From contig JBBQUM010000009.1 of the NCBI GenBank assembly GCA_038212445.1, forward strand, positions 159,544 to 223,543: a DNA stretch of 64,000 nucleotides. The letters run 5' to 3'. This DNA comes from TMP-7 sp038212445 (GTDB taxonomy: Bacteria; Acidobacteriota; Terriglobia; Bryobacterales; Bryobacteraceae). The position numbers were made by a program, and so were the translations under genes. The first letter of the stretch is position 1, and the number at the start of each line of letters is the position of its first letter. A model generated the notes under the pieces. It ran no database searches, was not told the origin of the DNA, and saw only the letters and a list, made by a program, of their open reading frames with translations. Below, in pieces: positions 9,548 through 17,086 of the stretch.

Positions 9548-9647
9548 ATGACGCGTGACTCGGAAGTTCAAGCAACGTACGCTCCGATACCACACCGTTT
9601 CCATCTGGCGAACGTGCTTGGTGAAATGGTGGTGGCTGAGGCGCTCG
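9548..9647. repeat. Direct repeat copy B (about 100 bp)
   Basis: Second copy of the 8084-8184 repeat, same orientation, on the other side of the CarboxypepD_reg gene. It lies in the 458-base stretch 9322-9779, where no gene is supported. Short antisense ORFs over both copies share a run of residues only because the DNA itself is repeated. Confidence 0.7.
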
Positions 9648-9779
9648 ATGTCCTGCGAGCTATGACAGGGGTTCGAAGACATCGCTTGCAGCGGGGCAAC
9701 GCCAGCGATGGGGCAATGCGTGAGGCTTGGCGCCGGGGATCGGATGAGTCAGGCGGGTACTTCCGTTACAATCGGGCCA

Positions 9780-10838
9780 GTGACGATCAAAGCTATCGCG
9801 CTTTTGCTGGCGGCCAGCTCACTGTTTGCACAGACGGTCTACGAAGATGGGCGGCCGGCTGCCTCGCTTCGCGTTCCGGTGGAGGACTATGGTGTGGTTC
9901 TCAAGCACGGCGAGTGCCCGGGGGATTGCGACGTTTATGGGGCCCGGGATGTCTGGGTGTGGCGAGCCGGAAGCACATACTACATGCACTACGATGCCGC
10001 GGGTCCGAAAGCCTGGCTGACCGCGCTGGCTACCAGCACCGACTTGATGCACTGGCAGAAGAAAGGCGCGGTGCTGGACCTTGGTGCGCCGGATGCGGAC
10101 GACTCCAAATCGGCCAGCTACGGCGTCACCTTCCTGGATGGCAAGACGTGGCACATGTTCTATCTCGGTACGCCGAATACCACGCCGGCGCCGAACCGCA
10201 TTCCGGGGTTTCCCTATCTCACGATGAAGGCTTACGCGAAGTCGCCCGCCGGGCCTTGGACGAAGCAATATGATGTTATTCCGTGGCGTCCAACTTTGGG
10301 CAGTTATAACTCTGTGACTGCCAGCCCGGGCTATATCTTGAAGCACCGGGGCGAGTACCTACAGTTCTACAGTGCCGCGACGCAGGATGCGAAAACGCGA
10401 AAGACCCGCCGCACGATCGCGCTGGCGCGCACCCGGAACCTCAATGGGCCGTGGGCCTTGTCGGCTGAGCCACTGCTACCGCTGGACGAGCAGATCGAAA
10501 ACACGTCGCTGTATTACGAGCCGAGCAATCAGACCTGGTTCCTGTTTACCAACCACGTCGGCATCAGCAATGGCCAAGAGTACACGGATGCCGTCTGGGT
10601 GTTTTGGTCGAAGGATGTGGAGAAGTGGGACCCGAAGAACAAAGCGGTGGTGCTGGACCCGAGCAACTGCAAGTGGACGAAGCGGGTGGTAGGCTTGCCG
10701 TCGGTGGTGAAGACCGGAAACCGGCTGGCGTTGTTCTACGACGGGCTAGCTGAAGATTCTCTCAGCCACATGCGGCGCGACATCGGACTGGCCTGGATCA
10801 ACCTTCCGCTCGATGCGAAGACTTTCATAAAACATTAA
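9780..10838 (+). CDS. Secreted beta-propeller glycosidase-like protein (GH43/GH32-type fold)
   Basis: The protein shows the five-bladed propeller pattern of the GH43/GH32/GH62 superfamily: repeated 'DVWVWRAGSTYYMHYDA', 'KTWHMFYLGTP', 'HRGEYLQFYSA', 'NQTWFLFTNHV' blades, each with an aromatic strand. The exact family is unclear, so no substrate is assigned. The GTG at 9780 (VTIKAIALLLAASSLFAQ) was chosen because it starts the signal peptide immediately; an ATG at 9744 would add twelve residues in front of it. A TACAAT hexamer at 9767-9772 is so close to this GTG that the mRNA could be leaderless. The gene stands alone, 130 bases after the repeat. Confidence 0.75.
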   Translation: MTIKAIALLLAASSLFAQTVYEDGRPAASLRVPVEDYGVVLKHGECPGDCDVYGARDVWVWRAGSTYYMHYDAAGPKAWLTALATSTDLMHWQKKGAVLDLGAPDADDSKSASYGVTFLDGKTWHMFYLGTPNTTPAPNRIPGFPYLTMKAYAKSPAGPWTKQYDVIPWRPTLGSYNSVTASPGYILKHRGEYLQFYSAATQDAKTRKTRRTIALARTRNLNGPWALSAEPLLPLDEQIENTSLYYEPSNQTWFLFTNHVGISNGQEYTDAVWVFWSKDVEKWDPKNKAVVLDPSNCKWTKRVVGLPSVVKTGNRLALFYDGLAEDSLSHMRRDIGLAWINLPLDAKTFIKH

Positions 10839-11463
10839 AGGTGTCGAGAGGGGCAGGCAGTGCTGAGTCTTGCGATGACGTTTGAGATCCAGGCGGCGAT
10901 GCCGGGGACGGGCTGCGTGTTTGCGGGCCAGTGCCCCACTTCACCGTTTTGAGCGCCCTCTGCCAAAGTGAGCGCACTATCGGATCAACCACGGAAATTC
11001 CACCTCGGCGGCCCGGAACGAATTGTGGAAGCCGGCTAGGACTGGGTTTATGTCGGGCTGATGGCACGGAAACTTTTGGAGCCCAAATAGGGTTTCGGGA
11101 CATGACAAACAGCAATGTTTATGTTTTGTTTGCGACCCACCATGAACACGCCGTCTATACGCGCAAAGTTGACGATGTTGCGTCCTCGGTGGCCCGGTTG
11201 AGGACGTTACATGCCGCACATCGTCGCCGGTGACCCATCGCAGGCGCGAAGCACAGACAGGCCCCGGCACCGTTTTGACGGAGCGGTATCCCGGTGTTTG
11301 AGTCGCGGATGCGGCGGATGAGCCACTTCCCGATGCGGAACAGCGATCGCATTCGCCCCGTCGAGCTTTCCTCGCCGGTCACATTCGGCTTGGCAGGCTG
11401 GGGGGAAACGATCCCGGCTTTCCTGTCACAACGATTCGAGGCCGGGATACGGGCCGGAGGAGA
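10839..11463. other. Gene-poor stretch
   Basis: No open frame here has conserved features, a signal peptide or a credible ribosome-binding site. Composition is mixed, and it may hold eroded mobile-element DNA, but no inverted repeat pair or transposase fragment could be identified by eye. Confidence 0.5.
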
Positions 11464-11691
11464 GTGCATGAAGAAAACAGCCGGGTTACCGGTTTAGTGG
11501 CGGCGCTGATGGGAGCGACGTTTCTCCTGATGATTCTGGGCAATCCGCGTGTAGAGGCGCTGCACGTCCCCGATGTCCTGAAACTCGTCGCTTCAGGCAT
11601 GTTGTTGGGGTTCGGCTTCGCTGGCCTGATGGGCATGCTGAATTTCCCCGACTCCCGGAAGGACCAAAGCAGGCCGCTACGGAACGAGTAG
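11464..11691 (+). CDS. Small two-helix membrane protein, hypothetical
   Basis: This 75-residue ORF starts at GTG and has two hydrophobic segments, VTGLVAALMGATFLLMILG and VLKLVASGMLLGFGFAGLMGML, separated by a short loop; the C-terminus is charged (DSRKDQSRPLRNE). A GGAGGA motif lies just upstream, although closer than ideal to this GTG, so a start a few codons later is possible. It resembles no family that I recognise. The two clean membrane spans argue that it is real; its isolation among degraded genes argues against. Confidence 0.42.
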   Translation: MHEENSRVTGLVAALMGATFLLMILGNPRVEALHVPDVLKLVASGMLLGFGFAGLMGMLNFPDSRKDQSRPLRNE

Positions 11692-11840
11692 GGTGCGGGA
11701 GGGGGTCGGTCATAACATTCCGTCCCCATCGTGAGCTCCAATATCGACGGTCTGAATTCGATCATCCGGCGCGAACCGCCTTCACTGTCTCATAACGGGT
11801 AAGTTTTGAAACATCCCCCGCACCCCTGCAAACAGGGCGC

Positions 11841-12371
11841 TTGACGTGTTTCATAAGCTATTTCGCAACGAGGGGCACGAAATACGGCTACACCCGGACC
11901 TCGGCCGACGACCGGACAACGGCTTTGCAGCTTGCTGGGTTGAAGGCGGCGAAGTGTTCACACATTTTCGAGGACAAGGAATGTCCGGCGCGACCACCAA
12001 GCGCCGCAGCTTGCCAAGTGCATCAGACGGTACGGGCGGGGGATACGCTGATTGTCTGGAAGCTCGACCGGTTGGGGCGCAGCTTGCGCGATCTGATCGC
12101 CATGCTGGATGACTTGCGCGAACGCGGCATAGCCTTCCAGTCACTCACCGAAGCCATCGACACCACGACGCCCACAGACCGCGCCATGTGGCAAATGATC
12201 GGCCCGCTGGCCGAGCTTGAGCGCAGCGTGAAATTCGGACGCAAGCCTAAGCTGACCGCAAAGCGTATCGAGCATGCCGGGAAGTTGATCGAGCAGGGCG
12301 AAAGCCGTCAGTACGTGGCCGAGATGCTGGGCGTGGGCCGTGTGACGCTCTACCGGGCGCTTGCCGGCTGA
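11841..12371 (+). pseudogene. Degraded serine recombinase (Tn3-type resolvase/invertase)
   Basis: The reading frame contains most of a small serine resolvase: YTRTSADD with the catalytic serine, KAAKCSHIFEDK, GDTLIVWKLDRLGRSLRDLIAMLDDL, SLTEAIDTTTPTDRAMWQMIG, and a C-terminal Hin-like DNA-binding segment (GRKPKLT... YVAEMLGVGRVTLYRALA). Two defects are visible. Between about 11978 and 12040 the expected GMSGATTKR segment is in another frame and is replaced by an unrelated Pro/Ala-rich run. After LAELERS about 20 residues of the long dimer helix are missing, so VKFGRKP follows directly. The product is unlikely to recombine DNA. Confidence 0.75.
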
Positions 12372-12521
12372 ATGCCGGGGGGGGGGCGCCACATCGGTAG
12401 TGCTTTGCTGAACTTCGCTCGCGGGATGAACCCCCATCCCCAGGGGACTCGGTTCTTCCTCGCGCACTCCATAGACCTTCTTCAGGTGCTACTCAAACGT
12501 CCTGGATAGTAGTGTTGGCCC

Positions 12522-14255
12522 CTACCATTGCTTGTTCCCGATGGGGCACGGGCACTTGTAGATGGGGCCTGTTGCCGCAGACGGACTGGTCCCGCCTTGC
12601 GAGAGGACGTTGCCGAGAAAATAAATCTCATTCCGATCAACGCCGGCCAGCACGAAATCCCATTGCAACGGACCCAGCGAGATGGAACCGCCGCCGCAGC
12701 CCGGCGCGACGACAAAATTCGCGTCGTTGGATCGGCTCTCAAGATACGATTTGAAAATCTGGACGTTGCCAGGCCCCGTCACCTGCAACTGGCCAACCGG
12801 CGCCACGCCAGAATTGCCAAAGGCCAAAATCGAGCCAATTCCACCGACAAGGTCCGCCGGAGTGCCTCCGGCCGGGCATGCACCCGCGGTGCGCTTGGCG
12901 CTGCCGGTGTTGGTGGAAGCTATGGCCGCTGCCGTGTAGGGTCCGAATGAACCTTGGGAATTTGTGGTGAACAGGATTTCGTCCGGACCCGCGAAAATAA
13001 AATCTAACTGGACGGGCAGCGCGTTGGCCATGAAGCTGAGTGAGCCACCAGAACAATCCGCGTCCACACTATAGCGCCCGCGGAATTGGCCGCCTCGCGT
13101 GAGTACACCGTTGGCCTGGATCGTCTCATCCACCTGCAAGTAGCTACCGGGGAACGCCTTGAAGGTGCCAATTGCCCTGGCCCCGGCATCACCGCCACCT
13201 GGCGTCTCCAACCGGAATGCCCAGGGTGCGCCTTGCAGTAATTGTGTTGGATCTGCCGGACAGGTGTTTGGCTGGATCAACTGCGCGGTGCCTATGGCGA
13301 AAGGCAGCGCTGCCGGCTGAGTAGTGGTGTTCAACAGGAACATCTCATCGAAGCGGCCGGAATAGACGAAGTCCCATTGCAGCGGGCCCATGCTGATGGA
13401 TCCGCCGCCACAGCCTGGGTCGACGGAGAGTTTTGATGTGCGGATGTTGGATTTGGTCGTGCTGTAAGTAGATAGCAGCGAAGCATTGAAGGGATCTTCG
13501 GAGACTCGGAGGATGCCGGGAGATAGTGTTCCCGCGCCGCGGACTGCCCATTTGGTTCCGGCCAGCACACTCACTGGCATGGTGATATTCGGCGGGCAGA
13601 ACGCTGGAGCGGGCTTGGCCACGCCAAATTCTTGCTGGTGGGTCGCCCACCCACCCCTCAGGGTTTCCGTTGAATCCGTAGCGAGTAACATCGCGCCGAA
13701 GCCCTCGACGAAACGGAACTGTAACTGCATGGGCGCGATGTTGTTGTTGAACAGGAGCGTCCCGCCGGAGCAATCGGCGGCCAATGTGTAGATGCCCGTT
13801 CCGTCTTCAATGCGCGTTGCCCTCGAGTTGGGGCCCATGATCGAGAGGTTGTACTTCAGAACGCCGCCCGGCAAGGCACGGAATGTTCCCACAGCGCTGA
13901 AACCTGGTTGGGCAAAAGGCCCCGGAACAGGTACTGGAGCGGGCTGCGCGAGAAGATCAACAGGCGCTAAGAGCGTGGGTACGGTACCGGCGAGAAGGAG
14001 CAACACGGCGAACTCCGCCGTACGGCTACCCTTAAAGCGGGCCGGCCTCAATCGACGGGAGACGGCCACAGCGAGGACAAGCAGACCAAAGGCGTTACCT
14101 TGCACGGGCACGGGGGCCGGCACTTGTCCCGAGGAGAGCTGAAGAGCCCAGGGAGTATATTGAAGGGTCTGCGTTGGGTCAGCCGGACAGGTGAACGCAC
14201 CCCAGGCGGTCACATGCGCGCACAGCAGGCAAATGATCAAAGCAAATTGCTTCAT
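12522..14255 (-). CDS. Exported protein built from repeated Cys-rich modules, function unknown
   Basis: This 577-residue protein starts with a Sec signal (MKQFALIICLLCAHVTAWG) and then carries four related blocks of about 100-140 residues. Blocks 1 and 3 share CPADPTQ-x-LQ-x2-PWA, IGTFKAFPG-like and ADCSGG-x-L-x-F motifs; blocks 2 and 4 share PGCGGGSIS-x-GPLQWDF. Each block has a paired-cysteine pattern consistent with disulfides outside the cytoplasm. Block 1 is interrupted by about 65 residues with two hydrophobic stretches (GLLVLAVAVS and FAVLLLLAGTVPTLLA) between VPVQG and PVPVPG. No enzyme motif is visible. It lies between a broken resolvase and a broken toxin-antitoxin pair. Confidence 0.65.
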   Translation of the reverse strand: MKQFALIICLLCAHVTAWGAFTCPADPTQTLQYTPWALQLSSGQVPAPVPVQGNAFGLLVLAVAVSRRLRPARFKGSRTAEFAVLLLLAGTVPTLLAPVDLLAQPAPVPVPGPFAQPGFSAVGTFRALPGGVLKYNLSIMGPNSRATRIEDGTGIYTLAADCSGGTLLFNNNIAPMQLQFRFVEGFGAMLLATDSTETLRGGWATHQQEFGVAKPAPAFCPPNITMPVSVLAGTKWAVRGAGTLSPGILRVSEDPFNASLLSTYSTTKSNIRTSKLSVDPGCGGGSISMGPLQWDFVYSGRFDEMFLLNTTTQPAALPFAIGTAQLIQPNTCPADPTQLLQGAPWAFRLETPGGGDAGARAIGTFKAFPGSYLQVDETIQANGVLTRGGQFRGRYSVDADCSGGSLSFMANALPVQLDFIFAGPDEILFTTNSQGSFGPYTAAAIASTNTGSAKRTAGACPAGGTPADLVGGIGSILAFGNSGVAPVGQLQVTGPGNVQIFKSYLESRSNDANFVVAPGCGGGSISLGPLQWDFVLAGVDRNEIYFLGNVLSQGGTSPSAATGPIYKCPCPIGNKQW

Positions 14256-14834
14256 AGTGGTGGCCTAACGGTAGATCGGCAAAAAGTCCTAGTCAAGCAC
14301 TAAGAACTTACAGTACCTACATTCAGTGAGGTCCTCCCGATTGCCCTGACAGGAGTTGCGATTGCCGCGCTGATCGCAGCGCCAAGACGAGCACAGCCAT
14401 CTCATTCAGGTTTCCGCAAAGCGGACGAAGGGAAGCCTTTTGTCCCATGGCCAGCGGTGATGGCGGGCACAATTGAACCCGACATCTGAAACACAGCCCC
14501 GCGAGCGCCAAGCGGTTAGCGCAACACAACGTCCTTTATGTCCGGTGATTCGGTGGGCGTGGGGGAACGCCCCTTCCCTTCACCGGCTCCACCGGCGCTT
14601 GTCGCTTGGCCCGACTCCCCGCTCTACTTTGCTACAGAAAGCAACCCTATAGGTATATAGATGTATAAATCGCCGTCATCATGAAGCAAGGGGGGTGGCA
14701 AAACGACCAATGACATTGATCAACAGGCGACGGCCTCCAAAGGGACTGACCGCCGCACGGAGGAACAGCCGTGGGTTCTTCCGACGCTTACCGTCAGACG
14801 ACCCGCCGCGATTCAAACAAGCCGAGGCGCAGGG
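14256..14834. other. Gene-poor stretch with an AT-rich patch
   Basis: No gene is supported. An AT-rich patch at about 14648-14672 (TATAGGTATATAGATG followed by TATAAAT) is the best candidate for a promoter and points toward the HigBA relics downstream. The rest shows nothing recognisable. Confidence 0.4.
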
Positions 14835-14897
14835 CGCATCATTTTTGAGGTTGAAGATGGCAACGCCAAAAATGTTGAGCTGGTGGATTACCACTAG
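14835..14897 (+). pseudogene. C-terminal fragment of a HigB/RelE-type toxin
   Basis: In frame, the sequence reads RIIFEVEDGNAKNVELVDYH and stops at TAG. This is the last beta hairpin of HigB-type RelE toxins, where the family consensus is close to RIVFRW-x-DG-x-A-x2-VELVDYH. The upstream in-frame sequence (open only from 14685) bears no resemblance to the toxin N-terminus, so the gene was truncated. An AGGAGGAG ribosome-binding site for the antitoxin follows immediately. Confidence 0.6.
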
Positions 14898-14911
14898 GAG
14901 GAGACAAGATC

Positions 14912-15201
14912 ATGCCCATGAAGAACCCCGTCCACCCCGGGCGCATCGCGCGGCAGGAATGTCTGGAACCGCTCGGCCTCAGCGTCACCGACGCGGCCAA
15001 AGCGCTTGGCGTCACGCGGCAGGCGATGAACACGTCTTCAATGAAAAGTCCGCGATCTCGCCGGAGATGGCCATCCGCCTCTCCAAGGCCTTCGGCAGCA
15101 CCCCGGATACCGGGGTGAAGATGCAGGCGGCGTTTGATCTCGCGGTTGCGCTCCGCAGCGAAAACAAAATCCACGTTGAACGCTACAAACCGCGGCCCGA
15201 G
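14912..15201 (+). pseudogene. Frameshifted HigA-type antitoxin (XRE family)
   Basis: ATG 14912, behind a strong AGGAGGAG site, begins MPMKNPVHPGRIARQECLEPLGLSVTDAAKALGVTRQAMN, the classic HigA N-terminus and helix-turn-helix. The family sequence continues in a different frame from about 15032 (VFNEKSAISPEMAIRLSKAFGSTPDT...KMQAAFDLA...KIHVERYKP). The simplest explanation is loss of one base in AAC-AAC-GTC near 15032. A second defect replaces the Trp-Leu after PDT by Gly-Val. Together with the HigB fragment it forms a dead toxin-antitoxin module. Confidence 0.7.
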
Positions 15202-15506
15202 CGTGAACTCATGACCCCGGAAGAAATCGGTGGGCACTATCTCAGTCTGGCTTTCAAGGTCGCTTGCCGGGAACGGCATTCCAGATACTTTTTGAACAGA
15301 TCATGTTCAAGCACGATCCGACGTTCATCTCCGCAGGTGGCGGCGGCACGACTGAGTGTCGGCGCGCTGGAGTGGAATCTCGTACTGCCGGATGCGTGGT
15401 TGGCGGACGTCGAGGGACTAGCGGCGAGGCGACCGGGTGAGGTGTGGCAGGTGCTGGGAACCGGATTCGAGCTGGACCCGGAGGTGATGCGGAGGCATCG
15501 ACCTGT

Positions 15507-16223
15507 ATGAGCGAAGCGGCCCGCGTGATTGCTGTGCATGGTTGGATTGCGGATCATCATCTCTTTGATCCGCTGTTGCCCTATGTGAATGGGGTGGACT
15601 TTATTGCGATGGACTGCCGCGGTTATGGCACGCGCCGGAATAGTGGTGGTCCTTACCGGATGGAGACCATTGCCGAGGACGTGATCCGCACGGCGGATGA
15701 ACGGGGTTGGGAGACGTTCCACGTACTTGGTCACTCGATGGGCGGGATGGCCGCACAATACCTGATGGTTCAGGAACCACAACGGCTGCAGTCGGCGATA
15801 CTGCTGGCTCCGGTGCCGGCGCGCGGCATTCGCGCAGGCGAACTGTCAGCCCGCGCGGTTGTCGATCGAGACGCCCGCAAAGAGCTGATCGATACCAATA
15901 GTGGTGGTGTTCAGGACGACGCCTGGCTGGAAGAGATGGTGGAGTTGAGCTTCGACACGACAATGCCGGAAGCGCTCGACGGTTACCGGCAGGCATGGTC
16001 CGAGACTGACTTCTCTTCCCGGATGGCGAATGCGGGGACACCGGTGTTGTCGATTGCCGGCGCGCTTGATCCAGGCATCACAGCGGCGCTGCTTAAAGAG
16101 ACGATTCAGGCATGGTGTCCGAACGGGCTGTTGAAGGAGATGGAGAGTTCGGGGCACTATCCGATGCGAGAGGATCCGGAGGAACTGGCGCGGTTGCTGC
16201 ACTGGAGACTGAAGGCGTTCTGA
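15507..16223 (+). CDS. Alpha/beta hydrolase
   Basis: A 238-residue cytoplasmic alpha/beta hydrolase. ATG 15507 gives MSEAARVIAVHGW, which leads directly into the first strand and the HGW oxyanion motif; the longer frame upstream lies in unrelated sequence. The nucleophile elbow is GHSMGG (about Ser96), the acid probably lies in AGALDPGI (about Asp190), and the base is in SGHYPM (about His217). The cap is small. The family includes esterases, lactonases and haloperoxidase-like enzymes, so the substrate is open. It is convergent with the uronate dehydrogenase-like gene; only five bases separate the two stops. Confidence 0.82.
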   Translation: MSEAARVIAVHGWIADHHLFDPLLPYVNGVDFIAMDCRGYGTRRNSGGPYRMETIAEDVIRTADERGWETFHVLGHSMGGMAAQYLMVQEPQRLQSAILLAPVPARGIRAGELSARAVVDRDARKELIDTNSGGVQDDAWLEEMVELSFDTTMPEALDGYRQAWSETDFSSRMANAGTPVLSIAGALDPGITAALLKETIQAWCPNGLLKEMESSGHYPMREDPEELARLLHWRLKAF

Positions 16224-16228
16224 GATGA

Positions 16229-17014
16229 TCAGCGGCGGCGAGCGAAGGGATCGGGGAGCGGGTCAGCAGCGAAGCGGCCTCCGACGAGCGCGGGTCCGTC
16301 TTCCGGGCCGAGGGTTGAGAGCGGACGGAAGTCCGGGGCGCGGTTTTCATGGGCCCAGTCGAGCGGCCGGTAGCCGAGACGTTTGGCATTCTCGTTGGGG
16401 AACAGACCGTTCTCACAATTGGACACTCCGTAGACGATTTCATAGCGGAGATCTTCCGAGCGAAGGCCGATTCCGATTAGTTGCGTGAGATCGCGAGCGC
16501 TGACCCAGAGCCGTTCACGACGCCCATCGACGACCTGTGCGCCGGCGTTTCCGATACGGATAACGAGCGTGCGGATCTGGAAGCGATGGGCGTACATCGC
16601 GCAGGCCGCTTCTCCGAAGGCTTTGCTGAGCGCGTAAAAACCGTCCGGGGCTAACGGATCGGACTCGGCGCAGGAACTCTGTGATGGATGAAGTCCCTGG
16701 ATGTGGTGGCTGCCGGCGAAGATGAAGCGGCGTACGTTCTTGCGGCAGCAGGCGTCGAGCAGCGCGAGCACGGCGCGATAGTTGGGGTTGAGCGTGTCCT
16801 CGAAGGTCACCTGGGAGGCGACGAGTCCGGCGAGGTGAACGACGGCATCGACGCCGCTGACGGCCTGGCGAGCGAAATCGGGATCGGCGAGATCGCCTTG
16901 AAGCGCGCCGGCAAGCGGCTGAAGGTCGGCGAGGCGCAGTTCGTAGTGTTCCTGCAGCAGCGGGACGAGGAGCCGGCCGACGGCGCCCGCGGCTCCGGTG
17001 AGGAGGATACGCAT
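16229..17014 (-). CDS. NAD-dependent epimerase/dehydratase, uronate dehydrogenase-like
   Basis: A 261-residue extended short-chain dehydrogenase. The Rossmann motif is TGAAGAVG at residues 6-13 and the catalytic Tyr-Lys pair lies in PDGFYALSKAFGE. The segments SHHIQGLHPSQSS, VIRIGNAGAQ and YGVSNCENGLFPNENAKRLGYRP follow the pattern of uronate dehydrogenases, which oxidise galacturonate or glucuronate to the lactone. The family includes other sugar-nucleotide enzymes, so the substrate is an inference. It is 72 bases downstream of the GH54 gene on the same strand and could be the last gene of that hemicellulose or pectin operon, handling released uronic acids. No signal peptide, as expected. 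Confidence 0.75.
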   Translation of the reverse strand: MRILLTGAAGAVGRLLVPLLQEHYELRLADLQPLAGALQGDLADPDFARQAVSGVDAVVHLAGLVASQVTFEDTLNPNYRAVLALLDACCRKNVRRFIFAGSHHIQGLHPSQSSCAESDPLAPDGFYALSKAFGEAACAMYAHRFQIRTLVIRIGNAGAQVVDGRRERLWVSARDLTQLIGIGLRSEDLRYEIVYGVSNCENGLFPNENAKRLGYRPLDWAHENRAPDFRPLSTLGPEDGPALVGGRFAADPLPDPFARRR

Positions 17015-17086
17015 TGATGTAACCGTCGTAACACAGGATGGAGCGGGGCGCCAGTTTGTGGGTTGGGCCGACTGTCCTTTTGCGTT

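Noticed and set aside
7862..9682. Two minus-strand ORFs that share the run TVWYRS and CLNFRV
   Set aside because: The similarity arises because both read through copies of the same 100-bp DNA repeat, not because they are paralogous proteins.
14695..15510. 271-residue ORF covering the HigBA relics
   Set aside because: It stitches together unrelated frames; only the section from about 15032 to 15200 is protein-like, and that belongs to higA.
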